A stretch of 18,072 nucleotides of DNA, taken from positions 1 to 18,072 of the forward strand of contig DXBR01000060.1 of the NCBI GenBank assembly GCA_019116455.1, given 5' to 3'. Numbering within the stretch: the stretch's first letter is position 1; each line of letters opens with the position of its first letter. The position numbers were made by a program, and so were the translations under genes. This DNA is from Anaerobutyricum stercoris. Lineage in GTDB: Bacteria; Bacillota; Clostridia; Lachnospirales; Lachnospiraceae. Below are positions 1 to 6,883 of the stretch, piece by piece. The notes beneath the pieces are model-generated. The model saw only the letters and a program-made list of their open reading frames with translations, had not been told where the DNA came from and did no database searches.

Positions 1-135
1 AGGGCGGACAGTCCTGTTTCTATTATAAAACAGCTTTCCGCTCTGCATAAATAAAATACACATTACCGTCAGGCAACGGTTTTAACCATTATATACACTT
101 GCTCCTTTACAATAATTCATCATGCATTCTCGTAT
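1..135. other. Intergenic region downstream of the ABC exporter operon
   Basis: No gene is supported here. It lies just past the stop of the second ABC half-transporter. Only weak hairpins are visible: ACCGT/ACGGT around a six-base loop at 65-80 followed by TTTT in the plus direction, and CTGTTT/AAACAG near 14-33. Neither is long enough to call as the operon terminator with confidence. The left edge of the window cuts the region. Confidence 0.5.
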
Positions 136-2022
136 TTATTCCTCAAAATTACCCGTATAGAGCTGATAATATTTGCCTTTGGCGGCAATCAGCTCGTCGT
201 GGGTACCTCTCTCGATGATGCGGCCCTGTTCCATAACCATGATACAGTCAGAGTTCTTGACCGTGGAAAGACGGTGGGCGATGACGAAGGTGGTACGGCC
301 TTTCATCAGAGCGTCCATGCCGTCCTGTACCAGTTTCTCGGTACGGGTATCGATGGAGGAAGTAGCCTCGTCGAGAATCAGCGCCGGCGGGTCGGCCACG
401 GCCGCACGGGCGATGGCAAGGAGCTGACGCTGGCCCTGACTCAAGTTGGCGCCGTCGCCGGTGAGCATAGTATCGTAGCCGTCCGGCAGACGCCGGATAA
501 ATCCATCAGCGTTGGCCAGTCTGGCCGCCTTGATACATTCTTCATCGGTGGCGTCCAGTTTACCGTAACGGATGTTATCCATGACAGTGCCGGTGAACAA
601 GTGGGTATCCTGCAGTACAATACCCAGAGAGCGACGCAGATCCTGTTTCTTGATCTTATTTATATTGATGCCGTCGTAACGGATCTTTCCATCGGCAATA
701 TCATAGAAACGGTTGATCAGGTTGGTGATGGTCGTCTTACCTGCGCCGGTGGCGCCGACAAAGGCAATCTTCTGGCCCGGTTTCGCCCAGAGGCTGATAT
801 TGTGAAGGACCATTTTGTCATCGGTGTAGCCAAAGTCCACATCGTCAAGGACAACGGCTCCCTCCAGTTTGGTGTAGGTTACAGTGCCCTCTGCCTTATG
901 CGGGTGTTTCCATGCCCACAGATTGGTTCTGGTCTCCGATTCGGTGATGTTACCGTTTTCGTCTTCCCTGGCGTTGACCAGTTCCACGTAGCCGTCGTCC
1001 ACCTCCGGAGTCTGATCCATCAGGTCAAAGACACGCTGGGCGCCGGCTGCGGCGTTGACAACGAAGTTAATCTGCTGGCTGACCTGGGTGATCGGGTTGG
1101 TAAAGCTTTTATTCAGTCCCACGAAAGTGATGACGGTACCGATGGTGACACCCGCAAGGCCGTTGATGCCCAAGATAGCGCCGATGATTGCCACCAGAGC
1201 ATAGCTGATCCAGCCGATATTAGCGTTGACCGGCATCAGCAGATTGGCGTAGCTGTTGGCTTTGTTGGTACTGTTTCTCAGTTTTTCGTTGACTTTATGG
1301 AAGTCGTCCATGGCCGCCTGCTCGTGGCAGAACACCTTGACAACTTTCTGTCCGTCCAGCATTTCCTCGATGAAACCGTCCACCTCGCCTAAATCCATCT
1401 GCTGATGGATGTAGTATTTTCCGGACAGTTTTGAGAAATTGGCGGTGACCAGGAACATGACGACCGCTGTCAGTATGGAGATAATCGTCAGCACCGGATT
1501 TAAAACAATCATGGTAACCAGTGTGGCCGCCATGGTGATGACGGAGTTGATGATCTGCGGGATACTCTGGCTTAACAGCTGCCGCAGGGTATCCACGTCG
1601 TTGGTGTACACAGACATGATATCTCCGTGGGCGTGGGTATCAAAGTATTTAATCGGGAGCGCTTCCATGTTATGGAACAGATCGTCCCTTAAATGGAGCA
1701 TGGTTCCCTGACTCACGTTTACCATGATACGGTTATACGCAAAGGCGGTAATAACGCCCACTGCCATAACACAGGCAAGACGAATCAGGTCGGATGCCAG
1801 TCCGCTGAAATCGTTGGATCCATTTTGAAGCATCGGCATGATGTAATCATCCACCAGAGTCTGCGGGAAGGTCGCCCCCACCACTGTGGCGATGGCCGTA
1901 ATCAAAATACAGGCAATGACTATGATAAATGGCACTTTATAATAATGAAGCATATATTGAATGACCCGTTTCAGTAGCTTTGTGGCTGCTCTGGTCTCAA
2001 ACTTTTGTTTCTTTTCACTCAT
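136..2022 (-). CDS. ABC exporter half-transporter, canonical ATPase site (heterodimer partner)
   Basis: This 628-residue protein is an ABC exporter half-transporter: an N-terminal membrane domain of about six helices (roughly residues 30-325) fused to a nucleotide-binding domain. The ATPase motifs are complete: Walker A GATGAGKTT at 423-431, Q-loop Q471, signature LSQGQ at 527-531, Walker B ending in catalytic E552, and H-loop H583. An extra, charged segment of about 40 residues (343-385) sits between the two domains, longer than the usual linker. The start has AGGAGG ten bases upstream. The gene follows the other half-transporter by 21 bases in the same operon. Its partner carries a degenerate site, so the pair should act as a heterodimer in the cytoplasmic membrane, as BmrCD, LmrCD and TM287/288 do. 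Drug or lipid export is inferred from the family; the substrate is unknown. Confidence 0.93.
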   Translation of the reverse strand: MSEKKQKFETRAATKLLKRVIQYMLHYYKVPFIIVIACILITAIATVVGATFPQTLVDDYIMPMLQNGSNDFSGLASDLIRLACVMAVGVITAFAYNRIMVNVSQGTMLHLRDDLFHNMEALPIKYFDTHAHGDIMSVYTNDVDTLRQLLSQSIPQIINSVITMAATLVTMIVLNPVLTIISILTAVVMFLVTANFSKLSGKYYIHQQMDLGEVDGFIEEMLDGQKVVKVFCHEQAAMDDFHKVNEKLRNSTNKANSYANLLMPVNANIGWISYALVAIIGAILGINGLAGVTIGTVITFVGLNKSFTNPITQVSQQINFVVNAAAGAQRVFDLMDQTPEVDDGYVELVNAREDENGNITESETRTNLWAWKHPHKAEGTVTYTKLEGAVVLDDVDFGYTDDKMVLHNISLWAKPGQKIAFVGATGAGKTTITNLINRFYDIADGKIRYDGININKIKKQDLRRSLGIVLQDTHLFTGTVMDNIRYGKLDATDEECIKAARLANADGFIRRLPDGYDTMLTGDGANLSQGQRQLLAIARAAVADPPALILDEATSSIDTRTEKLVQDGMDALMKGRTTFVIAHRLSTVKNSDCIMVMEQGRIIERGTHDELIAAKGKYYQLYTGNFEE

Positions 2023-2043
2023 CTATGTATTTCCTCCTTCCCT

Positions 2044-3783
2044 CTAAGCCGGCTGGTCAAAGTCACCGCCGCCCTCCATCTGGGAATTATAAATCTCCTG
2101 ATAGATGGCGTTGTGGGCAAGCAGGTTTTCCGGGGTATCAAATGCATCTATGCAGCCGTTGTCCAGCACAAGAATCCGATCTGCCGACTCTACACTGGAA
2201 ATACGCTGGGCGATAATGATCTTGGTGGTTCCAGGTATTTCCCTTGCAAAGGCCGCGCGGATCCTGGAATCGGTGGCAGTGTCCACGGCGCTGGTGGAAT
2301 CATCGAGAATCAGAACTTTCGGTTTCTTTAAAAGCGCCCTGGCGATACAAAGTCTCTGTTTCTGACCGCCGGATACGTTGGCGCCGCCCCTGGCGATTCT
2401 CGTCTCATAGCCGCCCGGCATCCGGTCAATGAATTCATCGGCACAGGCTGCCTTGCAGGCTTCCACACATTCCTCATAGGTCGCGTCCGGATTACCCCAG
2501 CGCAGGTTGTCAAGAATCGTACCGGAAAAGAGGGTATTTTTCTGCAGAACCACAGAAACCTGGTTTCTCAGCACTTCCGTGTCATATTTACGGACGTCCA
2601 CGCCTCCCACACAGACAGAACCTTCATCCACATCATACAGACGGCAAATCAGGTTGACCAGACTGCTCTTGCCGGCTCCTGTACCGCCAATAACTCCGAT
2701 GGTCTCTCCGCTTTTAATATGAAGGTCAATGTCTGACAACGCATTTTTTCCGCTGCCGTGTTTGTAAGAGAAATTCACATGGTTAAAATCAATCTGTCCA
2801 TCTGCCACTTCCATGACCGGGTTCTCCGGATCATGCAGGTCCGCTTTCTCACTGAGCACTTCGCTGATACGGCGGATGCTGGCCAGAGACATACTGATCA
2901 TAACCACAACCATGGAAAGCATCATAAGGCTCATGAGCAGCGCCATGATATAACTGAATAAGCTGGTCAGATCACCGGTGGTCATGGAACCACCCACAAT
3001 AAACTGCGCGCCAAACCAGGACACCGAAATAATACAGAAGTACACAGCAACCATCATGGCCGGGTTGTTAAAGGCCAGCAGGCCCTCTGCCTTCACAGAC
3101 AGATTATAGAGCATTTTAGACGCTTTGGAGAATTTCACATTTTCATAATCCTCTCTGACAAAAGCCTTGACCACACGGATCGCCGTCACATTTTCCTGCA
3201 CGCTGGCGTTCAGGTCATCGTACCGGCGGAATACCTGACGGAAAATTTTCAGGGTGACCACCATGATGACGCCGATCACAACGACCAGGAAGGCCACAGC
3301 AATCAGAAACATGGCGCTCAGCCGCGGGCTGATGATCATACACATGGCAAAGCTGAAAATCAGATTCAACGGCGCGCGAACCGCCACACGGATGCACATC
3401 ATGAAAGCGTTCTGCACGTTGGTGATATCTGTCGTCATACGGGTAACGAGACCCGGCACACTGAATTTGTCAATATTTGAAAAAGAAAATGTCTGAATAT
3501 TTTTATAGATGGCTTCCCGGAGATTGGCTGACAGACCGGCTGCCGCGCCGGCTGCATTTTTACCAGCCATAGCTCCAAAGAAAAGGCTTAAGAAAGCCAT
3601 CACAACAATGAGGGCGCCGTAACGGTAAACGGCCGGCAGATTGCTAACCTCCAGCCCTCGGTCAATGATCATGGCAGTGATAAAAGGCATCAGTATTTCC
3701 ATGATTACTTCAAGCGCGGTCAAACCGATACATAGAAAAGTCTCCCGCTTATACTGTCCCAGCTGCTGTAAAACTTTTTTCAC
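2044..3783 (-). CDS. ABC exporter half-transporter with degenerate ATPase site
   Basis: This 579-residue half-transporter has a six-helix membrane domain (about 15-305) and a nucleotide-binding domain. Walker A is GGTGAGKSS (366-374), the Q-loop Gln is Q414 and the signature is VSGGQ (470-474). Two catalytic positions are altered: Walker B reads LILDD, placing D495 where Glu is expected, and the H-loop reads IIIAQR, placing Q526 where His is expected. These two substitutions mark the non-catalytic half in heterodimeric exporters such as TM287/288. The predicted start is GTG, with AGGAGG ten bases upstream; the gene overlaps the end of the MarR gene by 35 bases, so translation is probably coupled. 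It should pair with the canonical half encoded immediately downstream. Substrate unknown; multidrug export is an inference from the family and the MarR neighbour. Confidence 0.92.
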   Translation of the reverse strand: MKKVLQQLGQYKRETFLCIGLTALEVIMEILMPFITAMIIDRGLEVSNLPAVYRYGALIVVMAFLSLFFGAMAGKNAAGAAAGLSANLREAIYKNIQTFSFSNIDKFSVPGLVTRMTTDITNVQNAFMMCIRVAVRAPLNLIFSFAMCMIISPRLSAMFLIAVAFLVVVIGVIMVVTLKIFRQVFRRYDDLNASVQENVTAIRVVKAFVREDYENVKFSKASKMLYNLSVKAEGLLAFNNPAMMVAVYFCIISVSWFGAQFIVGGSMTTGDLTSLFSYIMALLMSLMMLSMVVVMISMSLASIRRISEVLSEKADLHDPENPVMEVADGQIDFNHVNFSYKHGSGKNALSDIDLHIKSGETIGVIGGTGAGKSSLVNLICRLYDVDEGSVCVGGVDVRKYDTEVLRNQVSVVLQKNTLFSGTILDNLRWGNPDATYEECVEACKAACADEFIDRMPGGYETRIARGGANVSGGQKQRLCIARALLKKPKVLILDDSTSAVDTATDSRIRAAFAREIPGTTKIIIAQRISSVESADRILVLDNGCIDAFDTPENLLAHNAIYQEIYNSQMEGGGDFDQPA

Positions 3784-4258
3784 GGTAAATTAACCTCCTG
3801 TCTTTCTTTTCTTTGCGCTCCATCTTCATTAACTGGGCAAGAACTTTCTGTTCCAGACCCCAGAGCTGCATTTTTTCCTCCTGACTCAAAGCGCCGCAGA
3901 CCTCGTCTTCCATCTGCCTTGTCTTGATAAAAAACTCTTCGCTTTCTTCCAGGAGTTTTTTGGTGGGAAGCACTTCTTTCTTCCGGATATCCTCCGGGCG
4001 CTCCCGAAAATAAAGATAATCTTTTTCTCTAAGCTTTTTGATCAGAGCAGACAGCGTTGCCTTGGACATGCCTGTCTCCCGGCACAGCTCCGTAAGGTAG
4101 GTCCCCTCCGAATGATGCCGCAGAAGATATACGAGAAAATAAACCTGAATTCCGCTGAGTTCATCATTTCTGAGACAGCAGTCCATCAGCGCCGCCAGAT
4201 CCAACCCGATTTTCTTCATAAAATAAATCAGCTCTTCTGCTCTGAAATCATCGGTCAT
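3749..4258 (-). CDS. MarR-family transcriptional regulator
   Basis: A 169-residue protein with a MarR-type winged helix-turn-helix. The recognition region around TELCRETGMSKATLSALIKK (about 54-75) is followed by a charged wing containing RERPEDIRKKE, and the C-terminal third is a Lys/Glu-rich helix suited to dimerisation. I place the start at the ATG at 4258, because the in-frame GTG at 4270 overlaps the AGGAGG ribosome binding site, which is correctly spaced only for the ATG. It is the first gene of an operon with two ABC half-transporters and overlaps the first of them. This arrangement is typical of a ligand-responsive repressor controlling its own operon and an efflux pump. The inducer cannot be read from sequence. 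Confidence 0.88.
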   Translation of the reverse strand: MTDDFRAEELIYFMKKIGLDLAALMDCCLRNDELSGIQVYFLVYLLRHHSEGTYLTELCRETGMSKATLSALIKKLREKDYLYFRERPEDIRKKEVLPTKKLLEESEEFFIKTRQMEDEVCGALSQEEKMQLWGLEQKVLAQLMKMERKEKKDRRLIYREKSFTAAGTV

Positions 4259-4429
4259 TACTGCGAACACCTCCTGTTCTTTTTCTGTTTTTTACTATAA
4301 TGCATCCATATACAGAATTTTCCTGATCCGCAAAATAGTTTCTTACCGAACAGTTCATTAACTTACAATCTGTTCACAGAGGGATTCTAACTCGTTTTTT
4401 AAGAAATGTGAAATTCAAAAATTTTATCT

Positions 4430-4450
4430 TCTATAAAAATTTTTTATAGA
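4430..4450. repeat. 21-bp perfect palindrome (candidate operator)
   Basis: Ten-base arms TCTATAAAAA and TTTTTATAGA flank a single T. It lies 15 bases upstream of the LysR gene's -35 element and next to a second inverted repeat. LysR proteins usually bind such dyads near their own promoter, so autoregulation is plausible. It has no GC in the stem beyond one pair per arm, which makes it a poor terminator. Confidence 0.6.
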
Positions 4451-4470
4451 TATCAATTTTGTTTTTGATA
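4451..4470. promoter_or_regulatory. Inverted repeat TATCAA-N8-TTGATA overlapping the lysR-type -35 element
   Basis: The right arm TTGATA is also the proposed -35 element of the LysR gene promoter, so a protein bound here would compete with RNA polymerase. It abuts the 21-bp palindrome at 4430-4450. The arrangement suits negative autoregulation, but the binding protein (LysR, MarR or another) cannot be decided from sequence. Confidence 0.5.
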
Positions 4471-4493
4471 TTAAGAAATATGTAGATTATAAT
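4465..4493 (+). promoter_or_regulatory. Predicted sigma-A promoter of the lysR-type gene
   Basis: The -35 TTGATA (4465-4470) and -10 TATAAT (4488-4493, consensus) are separated by 17 bases. Transcription should start near 4500, leaving a leader of about 45 bases before the ATG at 4547. The ribosome binding site GAGG lies seven bases before the start. Confidence 0.75.
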
Positions 4494-4546
4494 AAGACAT
4501 GACCGCAACATCCTGAACATTTGCAAATAACAGACGAGGTTAAAAA

Positions 4547-5422
4547 ATGAATACGATTCAACTAGAATGTTTTGTCACTGTAGCCGAATATCTTAACTTT
4601 TCCAAAGCATCCACGGTGCTGAAGATGTCCCAGCCCGCAGTCAGCCATCAGATTCAATCGCTTGAAAAAGAGCTGGACGTAAAACTGTTTAACCGCACCA
4701 GCAAAAATGTCACTATCACTCCAGAGGGCGTTCTTTTTCTTGCCGACGCGCAGCTTATTTTAAAAACTGCAATGTCTGCCAGAGAACGCCTCGGCAATCA
4801 GGAACACTTCCTGCCGCTGGAACTGGGCTGCCATAATCAGATTGAGCTTCGGCTGCTGCCGCCGGTACTGAAAGTTCTCTCAGAAGAATTTCCACTGCTC
4901 CGGCCCAATATCCGCCTGGTTCCTTTTCCATCCCTTGTAAATCTGATTGAAAATAACCAGATTCATGCCGCTCTGGGGCTGAAAGAAACACAGAAGCGCT
5001 CCTCTCTCTTCTACAGGGAATTATGTCTGGCGCCTTGCTCCTGCGTCTGTGTTCCCGGCCATCCGCTGTCCCGTTATGAAACGCTCACCACCAGAGAACT
5101 TGAGGGAAACTTCATCGCCTGTACGCCCCGGCCGGTACCCGATTCCTTTTTTGCCGTCCAGAATGAGCTTCTGATAAATCTTCCGCCTAAAAACCGCTTC
5201 CTCACCGACAACGTAGACAGCGCCTTTGCTCTTGTCAAAGCGGAAATCGGCTATACAGTTTATCCGGATATCCCTGCAGCCCGGGATCATGAACTGTGCT
5301 ATATCCCGGTCACTGATCTCCCAAAGGTATCTTTCGGCATTTATTGCCGGTATGAACATGATATACCGGTGCTGAAAAGATTTCTTGATCTCATGGACAG
5401 ATCTCTTAGTCTGCAGTTATAA
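4547..5422 (+). CDS. LysR-family transcriptional regulator
   Basis: A 291-residue protein with the standard LysR layout: an N-terminal winged helix-turn-helix (residues 1-60, with FSKASTVLKMSQPAVSHQI as the core and LFNRTSKNVTITPEG as the wing) and a C-terminal periplasmic-binding-protein-like effector domain from about residue 90. GAGG is seven bases before the ATG. The gene stands alone on the plus strand, divergent from the MarR/ABC operon, and converges on the hemW-like gene with a single base between the two stop codons. There is no space for its own terminator there. Its target genes and ligand are unknown; the palindromes just upstream suggest autoregulation. Confidence 0.9.
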   Translation: MNTIQLECFVTVAEYLNFSKASTVLKMSQPAVSHQIQSLEKELDVKLFNRTSKNVTITPEGVLFLADAQLILKTAMSARERLGNQEHFLPLELGCHNQIELRLLPPVLKVLSEEFPLLRPNIRLVPFPSLVNLIENNQIHAALGLKETQKRSSLFYRELCLAPCSCVCVPGHPLSRYETLTTRELEGNFIACTPRPVPDSFFAVQNELLINLPPKNRFLTDNVDSAFALVKAEIGYTVYPDIPAARDHELCYIPVTDLPKVSFGIYCRYEHDIPVLKRFLDLMDRSLSLQL

Positions 5423-5423
5423 G

Positions 5424-6569
5424 TTATAATAGAAATTCTTCAAAAATCCGGTTGCTCACATCAATCCCGGCATCCGTGAGCCGAAGAGTGTCTCCTTCCA
5501 TGACCAAAAGCCCCATGTCCGCATACCTGCGGATTACTCCGCCATATATTTTTTCCATGGGAACTCCAAACTCTCCGGCAAACCGGGATAAGGATACGCC
5601 TGACATTTTTCTCAGACCGAATATCATATAATCTTCTATCCGGTCTTTTATTTCTGTCACATAATAATCCTGACGCTCCTGAAACGGAATAAAGGGATGC
5701 TCCAGATATTTTTTCATAGAAATTTCGTTGGAAAAACGGGCGTTATCATAATAAGAAGAAGCCCCCAGTCCCAGACCAAGATACGGCACGCCGTCCCAAT
5801 AGCCGATATTATGGCGGCAGGCAAAGCCCTCTTTTGCATAATTGGATATCTCATACCGTTCATAGCCTCTCTCATGAAGAAGTTCTTTTGTTCTCTCATA
5901 CATTTCCCTGTCCACTGCCTCATCGGGAAGGCGCCTGCGGATATCCTCCGAATCGAAAAACGGCGTTCCCTCCTCCAGAATCAGGCTGTAAGAGGAAATG
6001 TGCTCCGGCCGGAGTTCTGTCACCTGCTCAAGTGTTTTCAGATAGCCGGATAAAGTCTGTCCCGGCAGGCTGCTCATCAGATCGATATTGATGTTCTGAA
6101 ATCCCGTCTTCCTTGCCTCCCGGTAATTATCCAGAAACTGTTCCCAGGTATGGATCCGTCCAAGCACCTTTAGCAGCGCGTCGTCAGAACTCTGCAATCC
6201 GATACTCAGACGATTGACGCCCGCTTCCATACAGGCAGCAAGCTTCTCCCGGGTTAGTGTACCTGGATTGGCCTCCATGGATATCTCCGCGTCCGGGCTG
6301 ATAGAAAAATTCTGTCTCAGACAGAAAAACAGACGGCGTATCTGCTCCGGCGCAAGCACCGACGGCGTACCGCCGCCCACAAAGATCGTGGATATCCTTC
6401 CGGTATTCCTGTCTTCCTGTTTTTCGTATATGATTTCTGCCGTCCGACAAATTTCCTCATCCAGCGCCCGGCAGTAACTTTCGATACTTTCCGATCCTGC
6501 CGGAAAGGACAGAAAGTCACAGTAATTACATTTTCTTACACAAAAAGGGATATGAATATAAAGTTCCAA
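5424..6569 (-). CDS. hemW: HemW-like radical SAM protein (heme chaperone / coproporphyrinogen oxidase-like)
   Basis: A 381-residue radical SAM protein. The [4Fe-4S] cluster motif CxxxCxxC is C10, C14 and C17 in IPFCVRKCNYCDF, the spacing and DF ending typical of HemW. GGGTP (65-69) and EANPGT (99-104) contribute to SAM binding, and SSYSLILEEGTP (192-203) is another HemN/HemW family landmark. The C-terminal portion ends in the HemN_C domain with LRLTDAGIDVSNRIFEEF. The start is TTG, with AGGAGG nine bases upstream; no ATG fits. HemW proteins bind heme and act as heme-insertion chaperones, and many were misnamed oxygen-independent coproporphyrinogen oxidase. In many Firmicutes hemW lies beside lepA and hrcA-grpE-dnaK. 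That context is absent here, so this may be a second copy with a different role. Confidence 0.82.
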   Translation of the reverse strand: MELYIHIPFCVRKCNYCDFLSFPAGSESIESYCRALDEEICRTAEIIYEKQEDRNTGRISTIFVGGGTPSVLAPEQIRRLFFCLRQNFSISPDAEISMEANPGTLTREKLAACMEAGVNRLSIGLQSSDDALLKVLGRIHTWEQFLDNYREARKTGFQNINIDLMSSLPGQTLSGYLKTLEQVTELRPEHISSYSLILEEGTPFFDSEDIRRRLPDEAVDREMYERTKELLHERGYERYEISNYAKEGFACRHNIGYWDGVPYLGLGLGASSYYDNARFSNEISMKKYLEHPFIPFQERQDYYVTEIKDRIEDYMIFGLRKMSGVSLSRFAGEFGVPMEKIYGGVIRRYADMGLLVMEGDTLRLTDAGIDVSNRIFEEFLL

Positions 6570-6578
6570 TGCCAGATT

Positions 6579-6593
6579 CCTCCTTTTTTCTTT
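6579..6593 (-). repeat. 15-base direct repeat, copy 1 (contains the hemW ribosome binding site)
   Basis: Read on the minus strand this is AAAGAAAAAAGGAGG. It supplies the AGGAGG nine bases before the TTG start of the hemW-like gene. An identical copy lies 65 bases upstream of it at 6644-6658. Confidence 0.85.
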
Positions 6594-6643
6594 ACTATAT
6601 CATCTTCTGTACCGGACTTCCACTATCCTTTATTTTGTCTGTA

Positions 6644-6658
6644 CCTCCTTTTTTCTTT
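6644..6658 (-). repeat. 15-base direct repeat, copy 2 (orphan ribosome binding site)
   Basis: This is an exact copy of AAAGAAAAAAGGAGG upstream of the hemW-like gene. No ATG, GTG or TTG lies at the normal distance after it, so it does not obviously start a small gene. It could be a remnant of a local duplication, or a decoy or standby ribosome site. Confidence 0.8.
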
Positions 6659-6718
6659 CTGTTTACAAACACGTCTGCACCCCTGATTTTTTTCAAAAAT
6701 AAGGCAAAAAAATTTGAT

Positions 6719-6740
6719 GGACAAATTGCAATTTTTGTCC
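6719..6740. promoter_or_regulatory. 22-bp inverted repeat over the NRPS-like gene promoter (candidate operator)
   Basis: Perfect seven-base arms GGACAAA and TTTGTCC are separated by eight bases; the middle contains the ten-base palindrome AATTGCAATT, offset by one base from the centre. The repeat covers the proposed -35 element of the NRPS-like gene, which is the expected position for a repressor. A 22-base dyad is the usual footprint of Crp/Fnr proteins, and such a regulator is encoded at 10605-11336. The arms do not match the classical Crp or Fnr half-sites, however. Confidence 0.6.
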
Positions 6741-6754
6741 GTATTTGCTATAGT
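6726..6754 (+). promoter_or_regulatory. Predicted sigma-A promoter of the NRPS-like gene
   Basis: The -35 TTGCAA (6726-6731, four of six consensus) and -10 TATAGT (6749-6754, five of six) are separated by 17 bases. The expected start near 6761 gives a leader of about 120 bases. The -35 lies inside the inverted repeat at 6719-6740, so the promoter is probably repressible. Confidence 0.65.
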
Positions 6755-6883
6755 AAATGCGTAACAGTAAGAAATAGCCGGGAAAAACCTGATTCTATAA
6801 TACTAACCACAGACTTATTATCCTGACATATAGGAATCCGGCTCTGCCCGACGCAATATTCATTATTTTGAATGAGGGAGATT

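Larger units (their letters stand above)
4259..4546. other. Divergent AT-rich regulatory region between marR-type and lysR-type genes
   Basis: This 288-base gap separates two divergent regulators. It holds the plus-strand LysR promoter, two adjacent palindromes (4430-4450 and 4451-4470), and a looser inverted repeat GAACAG/CTGTTC (4348-4353 and 4370-4375) closer to the MarR gene, which could serve that repressor. On the minus strand a TATAGT element lies around 4295-4300, but I find no good -35 at the right distance, so the MarR promoter is uncertain. No small gene is supported. Confidence 0.55.
6570..6883. other. Divergent intergenic region between hemW-like gene and NRPS-like gene
   Basis: About 314 bases without a supported gene. 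The part nearest hemW is pyrimidine-rich on the plus strand and contains two exact 15-base copies of a ribosome-binding-site-like sequence. The right part carries the NRPS-like gene's promoter, a 22-bp inverted repeat over its -35, and an untranslated leader of about 120 bases. A consensus TATAAT also occurs at 6796-6801 but lacks a recognisable -35. A plus-strand frame of 85 codons (6569-6826) covers much of the region, but it has no ribosome binding site and a T-driven hydrophobic composition. Confidence 0.6.

Noticed and set aside
199..1392. Plus-strand open frame of 397 codons opposite the canonical ABC half-transporter
   Set aside because: It is fully antisense to a gene with intact ATPase motifs, shows no recognisable family features and is explained by codon bias of the true strand.
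4430..4450. Palindrome as a terminator
   Set aside because: It is nearly all A/T with a one-base centre and lies upstream of a promoter in a divergent gap where no transcript needs to end.
6796..6801. Consensus TATAAT as an alternative promoter of the NRPS-like gene
   Set aside because: No -35 element or extended -10 at a suitable distance; the pair at 6726-6754 is better.
6569..6826. Hydrophobic plus-strand frame of 85 codons in the hemW/NRPS intergenic region, possible small membrane protein
   Set aside because: It lacks a ribosome binding site, starts opposite the hemW start, runs through the promoter and dyad of the next gene, and its hydrophobicity comes from T-rich DNA.
6872..6883. 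Upstream ATG as the start of the NRPS-like protein
   Set aside because: No purine-rich site precedes it, whereas GAGGGAG lies between it and the ATG at 6884; the difference is only four residues, so it remains possible.
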